From the NCBI RefSeq assembly GCF_037154085.1, contig NZ_JBANRM010000001.1, positions 248,001 through 312,000 of the forward strand: DNA of 64,000 nucleotides, in the 5' to 3' direction. This document shows, in pieces, positions 1 through 7,338 of the stretch. This DNA comes from Andeanibacterium fulvum. Lineage in GTDB: Bacteria > Pseudomonadota > Alphaproteobacteria > Sphingomonadales > Sphingomonadaceae. The first letter of the stretch is position 1. Each line of letters starts with the position of its first letter. The position numbers were made by a program, and so were the translations under genes. The notes under the pieces were generated by a model, which saw only the letters and a list, made by a program, of their open reading frames with translations, was not told the DNA's origin and searched no databases.

Positions 1-89
1 GGATCGCGTTTCAAGCATTTCACCATCTGTGCATTCGGGGCGTTGCCTATGCGCTCGGCTTGCGCTTATAGGCAGCGCGAAGCTCGCGC

Positions 90-110
90 GTGCCGTAGCG
101 TGCACGGCAC
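90..110. promoter_or_regulatory. Inverted repeat upstream of pdhA
   Basis: Two perfect 7-base arms, GTGCCGT at 90-96 and ACGGCAC at 104-110, flank a 7-base loop and lie about 15 bases before the pdhA ribosome-binding site. It could be an operator or a leader hairpin. No regulator is identified. The rest of positions 1-140 holds no recognisable gene. Confidence 0.3.
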
Positions 111-140
111 AAGCATGGGGCCAGACGAAGGGATACGATT

Positions 141-1250
141 TTGGCGAAGCCTGCCTCCAAATCCGGTACTTCCTCCAGCAAAACGACCTCCAAGAAGCCC
201 GACGGGGAGCCTTCCGTAGGGGCGGGGGACAATTTTGCGCTGCACAGCCTGCAAGAGGCTCACGCGCAGCAAAAGCGTTACGAAGCGAGCACTGAGGAGC
301 TGCTCGATCTCTATGAGAAGATGCTGCTTATCCGCCGCTTCGAAGAGCGTGCGGGCCAGCTTTACGGCCTGGGCCTGATTGGCGGCTTCTGTCACCTCTA
401 TATCGGCCAGGAAGCTGTTGCGGTGGGCATTCAGTCCGCGCTCGAAGCGGGCAAGGACAGCGTCATCACCGGCTATCGCGACCATGGCCACATGCTCGCC
501 TATGGTATCGATCCCAAGATCATCATGGCCGAACTCACCGGGCGCGCTGCCGGCATCAGCCGGGGCAAGGGCGGTTCGATGCACATGTTCAGCACTGAAC
601 ATGCGTTCTATGGCGGCCACGGCATCGTCGGTGCGCAGGTTCCGCTCGGCGCGGGTCTGGCCTTCGGCCACAAATATCGCGAAGACGGCGGCATCTGTGT
701 TGCCTATTTCGGTGACGGTGCGGCAAACCAGGGCCAGGTCTACGAGACTTTCAACATGGCCTCGCTGTGGAAACTGCCGATCCTGTTCGTGATCGAGAAC
801 AACCAGTATGCCATGGGCACCTCGGTTCAGCGGAGTTCGGCCGAAACGCATTTCTATCGCCGCGGCACCGCGTTCCGCATTCCGGGCATGGATGTGAACG
901 GCATGGACGTTCTGGAAGTGCGCCAGGCGACCGAGATCGCCGCCAAGCACGTGCGTGAGGGCCATGGCCCCGTGCTGCTGGAACTCAACACCTATCGCTA
1001 TCGCGGCCACTCCATGTCGGACCCGGCCAAGTACCGCACGCGCGAAGAAGTGCAGGGCGTGCGCGAAAAGAGCGACCCGATCGACCATGCGAAGGCCGAG
1101 CTTATCGAGCGCGGCATTTCCGAAGACCGCCTGAAGGAAATCGAGAAAGTGATCCGCGCCCAGGTTGCCGAAGCGGCCGACTTCTCCGAAAATTCGCCTG
1201 AGCCGGACGCTGCCGAGCTCTACACCGACGTGCTGGTGGGGAGCTACTGA
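141..1250 (+). CDS. pdhA: Pyruvate dehydrogenase E1 component, alpha subunit
   Basis: This is the thiamine-diphosphate half of E1, which decarboxylates pyruvate and reductively acetylates the lipoyl arm. The 369-residue protein shows the E1 alpha fold, with the ThDP/Mg motif GDGAANQG starting at residue 191 and closing at the NN of IENNQYAMGT. It also has the phosphorylation-loop-like YRYRGHSMSDPAKYR near the end. The start is TTG, preceded by GAAGGGA at 126-132. The first 20 residues are a Ser/Lys-rich, probably disordered tail. Its stop lies one base before pdhB, so the two are co-translated. The partners pdhC and lpdA are about 37 kb away on the other strand. Confidence 0.97.
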   Translation: MAKPASKSGTSSSKTTSKKPDGEPSVGAGDNFALHSLQEAHAQQKRYEASTEELLDLYEKMLLIRRFEERAGQLYGLGLIGGFCHLYIGQEAVAVGIQSALEAGKDSVITGYRDHGHMLAYGIDPKIIMAELTGRAAGISRGKGGSMHMFSTEHAFYGGHGIVGAQVPLGAGLAFGHKYREDGGICVAYFGDGAANQGQVYETFNMASLWKLPILFVIENNQYAMGTSVQRSSAETHFYRRGTAFRIPGMDVNGMDVLEVRQATEIAAKHVREGHGPVLLELNTYRYRGHSMSDPAKYRTREEVQGVREKSDPIDHAKAELIERGISEDRLKEIEKVIRAQVAEAADFSENSPEPDAAELYTDVLVGSY

Positions 1251-1251
1251 G

Positions 1252-2607
1252 ATGGCGATCGAACTGAAGATGCCCGCCCTTTCCCCCACCATGGAGGAAG
1301 GCACGCTGGCCAAGTGGCTGGTGAAGGAAGGCGACGAAGTGCGCGCCGGCGACATTCTGGCCGAAATCGAAACCGACAAAGCGACGATGGAATTCGAAGC
1401 CGTGGACGAAGGTACCGTCGGCTCGATCCTGGTTCCGGAAGGGACCGAGAACGTGAAGGTCGGCACCGTGATCGCGCTGATTGCGGGCGAGGGGGAGGAA
1501 GTTTCTGCTTCCCCGGCTCCTGTTGCCGCTGCTGCGGAAGCGCCGGCTGAGCCGTCCGTCGCCAAGGCCGAGAAGCCCGTCTCCGCGCCGCGCGCAGGCG
1601 ATCCGGAAATCCCGGCCGGGACCAACATGATCTCCGTCACTGTGCGTGAGGCCCTGCGCGATGCCATGGCCGAGGAAATGCGCCGTGACGACCGCGTTTT
1701 CGTGATGGGCGAGGAAGTCGCCGAATATCAGGGCGCCTACAAGGTCACGCAGGGCCTGCTCGAGGAATTCGGGCCGAAGCGCGTGATCGACACCCCGATC
1801 ACCGAATATGGCTTTGCCGGTATCGGCACCGGTGCGGCGATGGGCGGCCTGCGTCCGGTCGTGGAATTCATGACCTTCAACTTCGCGATGCAGGCGATTG
1901 ACCACATCATCAATTCCGCCGCGAAGACCAATTACATGTCCGGTGGCCAGATGCGCTGCCCGGTCGTGTTCCGTGGCCCGAACGGCGCGGCGAGCCGCGT
2001 CGGGGCACAGCACAGCCAGAACTACGCCCCGTGGTATGCCGCCGTGCCGGGCCTGATCGTGATCGCGCCCTATGATTCCTCGGACGCGAAGGGCTTGCTC
2101 AAGGCCGCCATCCGCTGCGACGATCCGGTGGTGTTCCTCGAAAACGAGCTGCTCTACGGCCGCAGCTATGAACTGGCCCAGCTCGACGATCACGTCCTGC
2201 CCATCGGCAAGGCGCGGATCATGCGCGAGGGCAAGGACGTGACCATCGTGTCCTATTCCATCGGCGTCGGCTTGGCGCTGGACGCGGCGGACAAGCTGGC
2301 CGAAGAAGGCATCGATGCCGAAGTGATCGACCTGCGCACCCTGCGTCCCTTGGACAAGGAAACGGTGCTGGCGAGCCTCGCCAAGACCAACCGCCTTGTC
2401 GTGGCGGAAGAAGGCTGGCCGCAATGCTCGATCGCCTCGGAAATCCAGGCGATCTGCATGGAAGACGGTTTCGACCATCTCGATGCGCCCGTCCTGCGCG
2501 TATGCGACGAGGACGTGCCGCTGCCTTATGCCGCCAATCTGGAAAAGATGGCGCTGATCGATGCCCCGCGCATCGTCGAGGCAGTGAAGAAGGTCTGTTA
2601 CCGCTAA
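1252..2607 (+). CDS. pdhB: Pyruvate dehydrogenase E1 component, beta subunit with N-terminal lipoyl domain
   Basis: This is the second half of the E1 heterotetramer. Residues 1-80 form a complete lipoyl domain with the lipoylation motif ETDKAT (Lys43). An Ala/Pro/Glu-rich linker runs to about residue 125, and the transketolase-type E1 beta body (NMISVTVREALRDAMAEEM onward) fills the rest of 451 residues. Fusion of a lipoyl domain to E1 beta is known from alphaproteobacteria such as Zymomonas and rhizobia. The ATG at 1252 directly follows the pdhA stop. An upstream in-frame extension to 1165 would overlap pdhA and is not needed. The lipoyl domain is nearly identical to the one in PdhC in this window. 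Confidence 0.97.
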   Translation: MAIELKMPALSPTMEEGTLAKWLVKEGDEVRAGDILAEIETDKATMEFEAVDEGTVGSILVPEGTENVKVGTVIALIAGEGEEVSASPAPVAAAAEAPAEPSVAKAEKPVSAPRAGDPEIPAGTNMISVTVREALRDAMAEEMRRDDRVFVMGEEVAEYQGAYKVTQGLLEEFGPKRVIDTPITEYGFAGIGTGAAMGGLRPVVEFMTFNFAMQAIDHIINSAAKTNYMSGGQMRCPVVFRGPNGAASRVGAQHSQNYAPWYAAVPGLIVIAPYDSSDAKGLLKAAIRCDDPVVFLENELLYGRSYELAQLDDHVLPIGKARIMREGKDVTIVSYSIGVGLALDAADKLAEEGIDAEVIDLRTLRPLDKETVLASLAKTNRLVVAEEGWPQCSIASEIQAICMEDGFDHLDAPVLRVCDEDVPLPYAANLEKMALIDAPRIVEAVKKVCYR

Positions 2608-2616
2608 GCGATTGAT

Positions 2617-2642
2617 GCCCGCTGTGGCTTGCCACGGCGGGC
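2617..2642 (+). terminator. Hairpin after pdhAB
   Basis: A 12-base stem (GCCCGCTGTGGC against GCCACGGCGGGC, one T-G wobble) closes on a 2-base TT loop ten bases after the pdhB stop. Only a short T run (GCTTTG) follows. It is a likely but imperfect intrinsic terminator for pdhAB. Confidence 0.5.
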
Positions 2643-2664
2643 GCTTTGCGCGATCCGCTCTCGC

Positions 2665-3321
2665 ATGTCGCAAAGCCTGATCGAAACGCTGCCCGCGCCC
2701 CAGAGGCTGGCTCTGGCCTATGCGCCCGCTCGCGCAAAGCCGCGGACGCTGGTGCTGTTCGCACTGGAGGCGAGGCTGGCACAGGCCGTGCGGCAGGCCA
2801 GCGAGCCGATCATGGCCCAGATGCGCCTCGCGTGGTGGCGCGATCAACTGGCACTTCCCGTGGTGAAGCGCGAAAATTCCGACGCACTGGCTGCTTCTCT
2901 GACACTGTTCGAAGGCGAGGAAATTGCGCTTCAGGCGCTCGTCGATGGCTGGGAAGTGCTGCTTTCCGAATGGATGGACCTTGCCGCAGTCGAACGGATC
3001 GCGGCGGGTAGGGCTGCCGGTTTTGCCGCGCTGGCCCGCCTCTCCGGCGCTGACCACGCGGTAGACGATGCCCTGCGTGCCGGGCGCCGTTTCGCCCTTG
3101 CCGATCTGGCGACCAAGTTCAGCAATTCCGGGGAGCGGGCCCAGGTTCTCGCCCTGGCAGGTGCGGAGCGAGGGCAGGGCATTGCCTTGCCCAGAGCGTT
3201 ACGCAGCCTTGCCGTGCTGGACGGCTTGGCGAGGCGAAGCATCGCCAAGGGCGGGGCACCGCTTCTCGATGGCCCGGCCAGTGCGCTTGCCGCAATCCGC
3301 TTGGGCCTTGTCGGTCGATAG
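2665..3321 (+). CDS. Squalene/phytoene synthase family protein
   Basis: This is a 218-residue alpha-helical protein. The segment IMAQMRLAWWRDQL is typical of the trans-isoprenyl diphosphate synthase (squalene/phytoene synthase) family. I do not see the two Asp-rich DxxxD motifs needed for prenyl-diphosphate chemistry, and the protein is shorter than true synthases (about 280-350 residues). It may be a non-catalytic relative, like the NDUFAF6-type assembly factors. That role is an inference. The start is the ATG of MSQSLIETLP. Translation could begin at 2629, but that would enter the terminator hairpin of pdhB. It stands alone between pdhB and the EF-hand gene. Confidence 0.7.
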   Translation: MSQSLIETLPAPQRLALAYAPARAKPRTLVLFALEARLAQAVRQASEPIMAQMRLAWWRDQLALPVVKRENSDALAASLTLFEGEEIALQALVDGWEVLLSEWMDLAAVERIAAGRAAGFAALARLSGADHAVDDALRAGRRFALADLATKFSNSGERAQVLALAGAERGQGIALPRALRSLAVLDGLARRSIAKGGAPLLDGPASALAAIRLGLVGR

Positions 3322-3357
3322 CATAGTGTCGGGGCCAGGGTCGCAGGGGGAACGGGC

Positions 3358-3819
3358 ATGAACCGCATCGTGCTGGGAGCAGTGGGGGCACTGGCGTTGG
3401 TCGCCGTGGGGCTGTTCTGGTGGCAGGGACGGGCCGAGGTCGAAAAAGGCGCGCCGCCGCCTTCGCCCGAAAAGCTCGCCGCAGACCCCATGGTTCTGCC
3501 GTCAGCCGACATCAGCGGAATGCGCGGCCCCGCTCCGCCCGAAGCAAGCGAACTGACCAAGGAACAGCAGCGCTTCTTCCGTTACGATCGCAATCGCGAC
3601 CAGCGCATCAGCCGCGCGGAAATGCTCTCCACCCGCACGGACGGCTTTCGCAAGCTCGACAGGGACGGCAACAATCTCCTCACTTTCGAGGAATGGGCCG
3701 TGACCACGGTCGACCGGTTCGAAGGGGCTGACAGGGATGGCGACGGGCAACTGACCGCGCGCGAATTCGCCGTTACCGCGCCCAAGCCGGCAGCGAAGAA
3801 ACCGGCCTGCAAATGCTAG
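3358..3819 (+). CDS. Membrane-anchored EF-hand domain protein
   Basis: This is a 153-residue protein with one N-terminal hydrophobic segment (residues 4-21, followed by WWQGR), so it is anchored to or exported through the inner membrane. The C-terminal half carries three EF-hand calcium loops: DRNRDQRISRAE, DRDGNNLLTFEE and DRDGDGQLTARE. Each has acidic residues at positions 1, 3, 5 and 12 or close to it. A Lys/Pro-rich tail ending in CKC follows. The partner and function are unknown. Calcium sensing or binding in the periplasm is an inference from the loops. The ATG is preceded by GGGGGAACGGGC. Confidence 0.8.
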   Translation: MNRIVLGAVGALALVAVGLFWWQGRAEVEKGAPPPSPEKLAADPMVLPSADISGMRGPAPPEASELTKEQQRFFRYDRNRDQRISRAEMLSTRTDGFRKLDRDGNNLLTFEEWAVTTVDRFEGADRDGDGQLTAREFAVTAPKPAAKKPACKC

Positions 3820-3838
3820 ACCGCCCGTGAAAGGGCGA

Positions 3839-3869
3839 CGCCTGTTCCGTCACAGAACAGGCGCGCCTT
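3839..3869. terminator. Bidirectional terminator between convergent genes
   Basis: A perfect 9-base stem (CGCCTGTTC at 3839-3847 and GAACAGGCG at 3855-3863) with a 7-base loop lies between the convergent EF-hand and outer-membrane protein genes. It is followed by a short T run (CGCCTTT). Confidence 0.6.
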
Positions 3870-3873
3870 TCGC

Positions 3874-4626
3874 TCAGAAGTGGTAATTCACACCCAGGCT
3901 GACCGTGTGCATGCGCAAATCCTGCGTCACGGTTTCGCTGTAGAGAGCGCCGGGAGGGGCAAAGCTGCTGCCCTGCAGATATTCGGTCTCGTAAACGCTA
4001 TCGCCCAGATCGGCGTAATTATATTCCAGGCGTACCGATATGTGCGGCGTGAACTTGTGTTCGATACCGCCGCCGATCACATAGCCATCCAGCCATTCCG
4101 AGGAACTGCCGGCCTTTGCGTAATTGCCGTTCGAATGGACGGAGGCGCCCAGATCGGCCTTCGCAGTCGCCCAGCCACCGGTCGCGTAGATCAGGGTGGA
4201 GCCGGTGACGAAACCGAGCTTGCCCTTCAGCGCAAACAGGTTCTGCACATCGACGCTGTTGGCGACATTGTAGTTCAGGGATGGGCTGTAGGTCACGGTG
4301 CGGAAATAGGTCTCGTCCCCTTCCACGAACTGGAAGGAAGCCTCGGCCCCGATCACCACATTGCCGCCAAGCTGCGCATTATAGCCAAGCTGGCCGCCAT
4401 AGACGAAGCCGTCGACGCTCTGATCGGTGGACCAGCCATTCGTGACGGTATCCCGCAGGTCCTGAGATTCGCTATCCCAATCGTCCGAAAGGGCGATGTC
4501 GGATTGCGACTTTTCGGCGCCATAGCCGGCGCTCACGCCGATATAGGGGCCGTTGAAGTTCGCCGTTTCGGCGAAGGCAGGTGTGCTTGCGGCGCAGCAC
4601 AGCGCGCCGATGAGGAGAAGTCTCAC
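3874..4626 (-). CDS. Outer-membrane beta-barrel protein (porin-like)
   Basis: This 250-residue secreted protein has a signal peptide ending in STPAFA (cleavage about residue 19). A small eight-strand barrel follows: it starts with NFNGPYIGVSAGYG, has alternating aromatic and polar strands, and ends with HTVSLGVNYHF, whose C-terminal Phe is the usual barrel-assembly signal. This layout fits the OmpA-like or Omp25/31-like barrel families of alphaproteobacteria. The strand pair RLEYNYADLG is characteristic. No transport substrate can be read from sequence. A perfect inverted repeat lies 20 bases before the start codon. Confidence 0.85.
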   Translation of the reverse strand: MRLLLIGALCCAASTPAFAETANFNGPYIGVSAGYGAEKSQSDIALSDDWDSESQDLRDTVTNGWSTDQSVDGFVYGGQLGYNAQLGGNVVIGAEASFQFVEGDETYFRTVTYSPSLNYNVANSVDVQNLFALKGKLGFVTGSTLIYATGGWATAKADLGASVHSNGNYAKAGSSSEWLDGYVIGGGIEHKFTPHISVRLEYNYADLGDSVYETEYLQGSSFAPPGALYSETVTQDLRMHTVSLGVNYHF

Positions 4627-4645
4627 GGGTTGGGTTCCTTGTCAG

Positions 4646-4663
4646 TTTGCGCCAGTGCGCAAA
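4646..4663. promoter_or_regulatory. Perfect inverted repeat in the leader of the outer-membrane protein gene
   Basis: The arms TTTGCGC (4646-4652) and GCGCAAA (4657-4663) around CAGT sit 20 bases upstream of the start codon at 4626. The position suits either an operator or a 5' leader hairpin controlling expression of the barrel protein. Confidence 0.35.
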
Positions 4664-4782
4664 GCCTGCCTCGCGAAATTGCGTGCAGTCATGTTGTGCG
4701 GCGACCCAACGCGCCGCCCGTTAATACCCGCTCATTCGACGCGATTGTAGAAACGCGACGAACAAGGTGGCCTGTGCCCAGA

Positions 4783-6135
4783 TCACGCCGGGGTGCTGAG
4801 GCTTCCTGCGATCCAGTTCCCGAAATCGACCTTGGCACGCTCGGTATAGGCTTCCTTGCGTTCCTTCTTTTTCACTTCGTGCAGAGGCGGGAAAAGGCCG
4901 AAATTGACGTTCATGGGCTGGAAGTGCTCCGCTTCCGCATCGCCGGTAATGTGAGCGAGCAATGCGCCCATTGCCGTGGTGCGGGGCGGGGCGATCCATT
5001 CGTGCCCGGCAAGCTCCTGCGCCGTCATGATCCCCGCTAGCAGGCCCACGGCGCTGCTTTCCACATAACCTTCGCAGCCGGTGATCTGCCCGGCAAAGCG
5101 GATATGTTCCGCCCCCTTCAGCCGCAACTGCCTGTCGAGGAGAATAGGCGAGTTGAGGAAGGTGTTGCGATGCAGCCCGCCCAGCCGCGCGAATTCGGCA
5201 TTCTCCAGCCCCGGAATGGTGCGGAACAGCCGGACCTGCTCGGCATGCTTCAGCTTGGTCTGGAAGCCGACCATGTTCCAGAGAGTGCCCAGCTTGTTGT
5301 CCTGCCGCAGTTGCACAACGGCATAGGGCCAGCGTCCCTTCGGGAATTCGGGAGTCGCACTGCGCGGATCGTCAAGGCCAACCGGCTTCATCGGCCCGAA
5401 GCGCAGAGTCTCCACCCCGCGCTCGGCCATGACCTCGATCGGCATGCAGCCGTCGAAATAGGGTGTATCGGCTTCCCATTCCTTGAAGGCGGTCTTCTCG
5501 CCGTCGAGGAGGCCTTGATGGAAGGCGAGATACTGCTCCTTGGTCATGGGGCAGTTGATGTAATCCTTCGTTTCGCCCTTGTCCCAGCGGGACGCCATCC
5601 AGCAGATGTCCATATCGATGCTGTCGCGGTGGACGATCGGGGCGATGGCATCGAAGAAGGCGAGGCTTTCGGCGCCGGTTGCACGGCCGATGCTTTCCGC
5701 CAGGGCAGCAGCGGTCAGCGGGCCGGTGGCGACGATGGTCAACCCGGCGTCCGGCAGTGTGTCGATCCGTTCGCGATGGATCTCGACATTGGGCAGGGCG
5801 CGCAATTCTCGCTCGACCTCGGCCGAGAATAGCTCACGGTCCACTGCCATTGCAGACCCGGCGGGAACGCGCGCCACTTCACCCGCCCGCATGATAACGG
5901 AATCGAGCCTGCGCATTTCGTGATGCAGGAGGCCAACCGCATTCTTTTCGTCATCGTCCGAACGGAAGCTGTTGGAACAGACAAGTTCCGCCAGCCCATC
6001 GCCCTGATGGGCCGGCGTCATATCGCCGCTGCCCCGCATTTCGGACAGGCGAACTTTCGCTCCCCGCTTTGCGAGTTGCCAGGCCGCTTCGCTTCCCGCG
6101 AGGCCGCCGCCGATTATGTGTACGTCATGCGCCAT
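4783..6135 (-). CDS. trmFO: Methylenetetrahydrofolate-tRNA-(uracil-5-)-methyltransferase
   Basis: This folate- and FAD-dependent enzyme makes 5-methyluridine at position 54 in the T-loop of tRNAs. The 450-residue protein begins with the dinucleotide-binding motif HIIGGGLAGSEAA. It has the conserved LVCSNSFRSDD with Cys53, and the second family cysteine in YINCPMTKEQY. The rest follows the GidA-small/TrmFO pattern (GYVESSAVGLLAG near the end). The start chosen is the ATG of MAHDVHI. A longer frame to 6204 would only overlap the divergent gene at 6203. No operon partner is close on this strand. Confidence 0.95.
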   Translation of the reverse strand: MAHDVHIIGGGLAGSEAAWQLAKRGAKVRLSEMRGSGDMTPAHQGDGLAELVCSNSFRSDDDEKNAVGLLHHEMRRLDSVIMRAGEVARVPAGSAMAVDRELFSAEVERELRALPNVEIHRERIDTLPDAGLTIVATGPLTAAALAESIGRATGAESLAFFDAIAPIVHRDSIDMDICWMASRWDKGETKDYINCPMTKEQYLAFHQGLLDGEKTAFKEWEADTPYFDGCMPIEVMAERGVETLRFGPMKPVGLDDPRSATPEFPKGRWPYAVVQLRQDNKLGTLWNMVGFQTKLKHAEQVRLFRTIPGLENAEFARLGGLHRNTFLNSPILLDRQLRLKGAEHIRFAGQITGCEGYVESSAVGLLAGIMTAQELAGHEWIAPPRTTAMGALLAHITGDAEAEHFQPMNVNFGLFPPLHEVKKKERKEAYTERAKVDFGNWIAGSLSTPA

Positions 6136-6202
6136 GGCTGTGCGCCCTACCGCTTGCGCTCGGGCAAGTTCAAGGCCAAGCGTGCGGCAAGGAGCTTTCC
6201 GC

Positions 6203-6883
6203 ATGTCCCGCCACGCGCTTTACGAGAAACGGCCCTTCCTGCTGGCGAGCATCGCTTCAGCCGCCGCCTATTTCTATCTGCGCGACGCGGAAATACCGGA
6301 AATGCTGGCTGTTGCGCTGAAGGGCGCGTCGGTTGGCCTGCTCGCGATCTATGCCTTCGTGCGCCATTCCGGCAAGGATGCGCGGCTGCTGACCTGGGTT
6401 CTGGGGCTGGGCGCGCTTGGCGATATTGGGATCGAATACGATCTGCAGATCGGTGCGCTGCTGTTCTTTGCGGCCCATATTTTCGCCATCACGCTGTATC
6501 TGCGCCACCGGCGGGAGGAAACCAGCCCCAGCCAGAAGGCGCTGGCGGCCTGTATCCTGATCCTCACTCCGGTGATTGCCTATTTCCTTCCGTCCGACCG
6601 GGCGGGGGCAGTTCAGGTGGCGCTTTATGCGCTCGCGCTTGGCGGCATGGCAGCCTGCGCCTGGATGAGCACATTCCCGCGTTATCGCGTGGGGGCAGGG
6701 GCAGTGTTGTTCGTGATTTCGGATCTGCTGATTTTTGCGGGCATGGGGCCTCTGGCCTCCAGCGATATTCCCCATGTCTTCGTCTGGCCGACCTATTATC
6801 TGGGGCAGTTCCTGATCGCGATCGGCGTGATCCAGAGCTTGCGCAAGCGCGATCCGGAACTGAAACTGGTCAGTAGCCGCTAG
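6203..6883 (+). CDS. Lysoplasmalogenase / YhhN-family membrane protein
   Basis: This is a 226-residue integral membrane protein with about seven or eight hydrophobic helices. It has the YhhN/TMEM86 features: an early LLAIYAFVRH-like segment, the polar GALGDIGIEYD in place of the usual LGDxFL acidic helix, LFFAAHIFAITLYL, and DLLIFAGMG followed by WPTYYLGQFLI at the end. In characterised relatives this family hydrolyses the vinyl ether of lysoplasmalogens. The substrate here is unproven. Start at the ATG of MSRHALYEK with GGAG at 6191. Its start is divergent from trmFO, with starts only 67 bases apart. Confidence 0.8.
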   Translation: MSRHALYEKRPFLLASIASAAAYFYLRDAEIPEMLAVALKGASVGLLAIYAFVRHSGKDARLLTWVLGLGALGDIGIEYDLQIGALLFFAAHIFAITLYLRHRREETSPSQKALAACILILTPVIAYFLPSDRAGAVQVALYALALGGMAACAWMSTFPRYRVGAGAVLFVISDLLIFAGMGPLASSDIPHVFVWPTYYLGQFLIAIGVIQSLRKRDPELKLVSSR

Positions 6884-6914
6884 AGTCGCCGGATGCGGCG
6901 AAAGGGAGGTTCCC

Positions 6915-7304
6915 ATGCTCGATCACATTGGGCTCGCCGTTACCGATATTGCCCGCGCTCGCGCCTTTTACGATCAGGCACTCAAGCCATTGGGATACAG
7001 TCTGATTTTCGAGACCGGACCGGAAGTGACGCACACTGGCGGCACCTGGCTGGGATATGGGCCGAACGGGAAGCCCGTGCTGTGGGTGGGCGACAATATC
7101 AAGCCGGGGCAGGGCTATCATGTCGCGTTCGAGGCGGAGAGCCGGGAAGTGGTCCGTGCCTTCCACGCGGCCGCGCTGGCCGCCGGCGGCACCGATAACG
7201 GCGCACCGGGGCTGCGTGCGGATTATGCCGACAATTACTACGCCGCCTTCGTGCTCGATCCCGACGGGATCAATCTGGAGGCAGTAAGCTACGCGCCGGA
7301 ATAG
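6915..7304 (+). CDS. VOC (glyoxalase/bleomycin-resistance) family protein
   Basis: This 129-residue protein is a single vicinal-oxygen-chelate module. It starts MLDHIGLAVTDIARAR, with the family's first metal ligand His4, and ends in the FVLDPDGINLEAV signature with the last acidic ligand. The two beta-alpha-beta halves are visible. Such proteins include lactoylglutathione lyase-like enzymes and small resistance proteins, and the substrate cannot be assigned here. A GGGAGG ribosome-binding site lies just before the ATG. It converges on gyrA with only six bases between stops. Confidence 0.85.
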   Translation: MLDHIGLAVTDIARARAFYDQALKPLGYSLIFETGPEVTHTGGTWLGYGPNGKPVLWVGDNIKPGQGYHVAFEAESREVVRAFHAAALAAGGTDNGAPGLRADYADNYYAAFVLDPDGINLEAVSYAPE

Positions 7305-7338
7305 GCCGGATTACTCCTCGGCAGGAGTATCTCCGGCC
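7304..7338. terminator. Hairpin joining the ends of the VOC gene and gyrA
   Basis: The arms GGCCGGA and ACTCCT pair with AGGAGT and TCCGGCC around CGGC, giving a 13-pair interrupted stem across the 7304-7338 junction of two convergent genes. There is no T tract, so terminator function is only likely. Confidence 0.4.

Noticed and set aside
66..1667. Long minus-strand open frame opposite pdhA/pdhB
   Set aside because: Antisense to two well-supported genes; Arg/His/Ala-rich without domains. High GC opens such frames.
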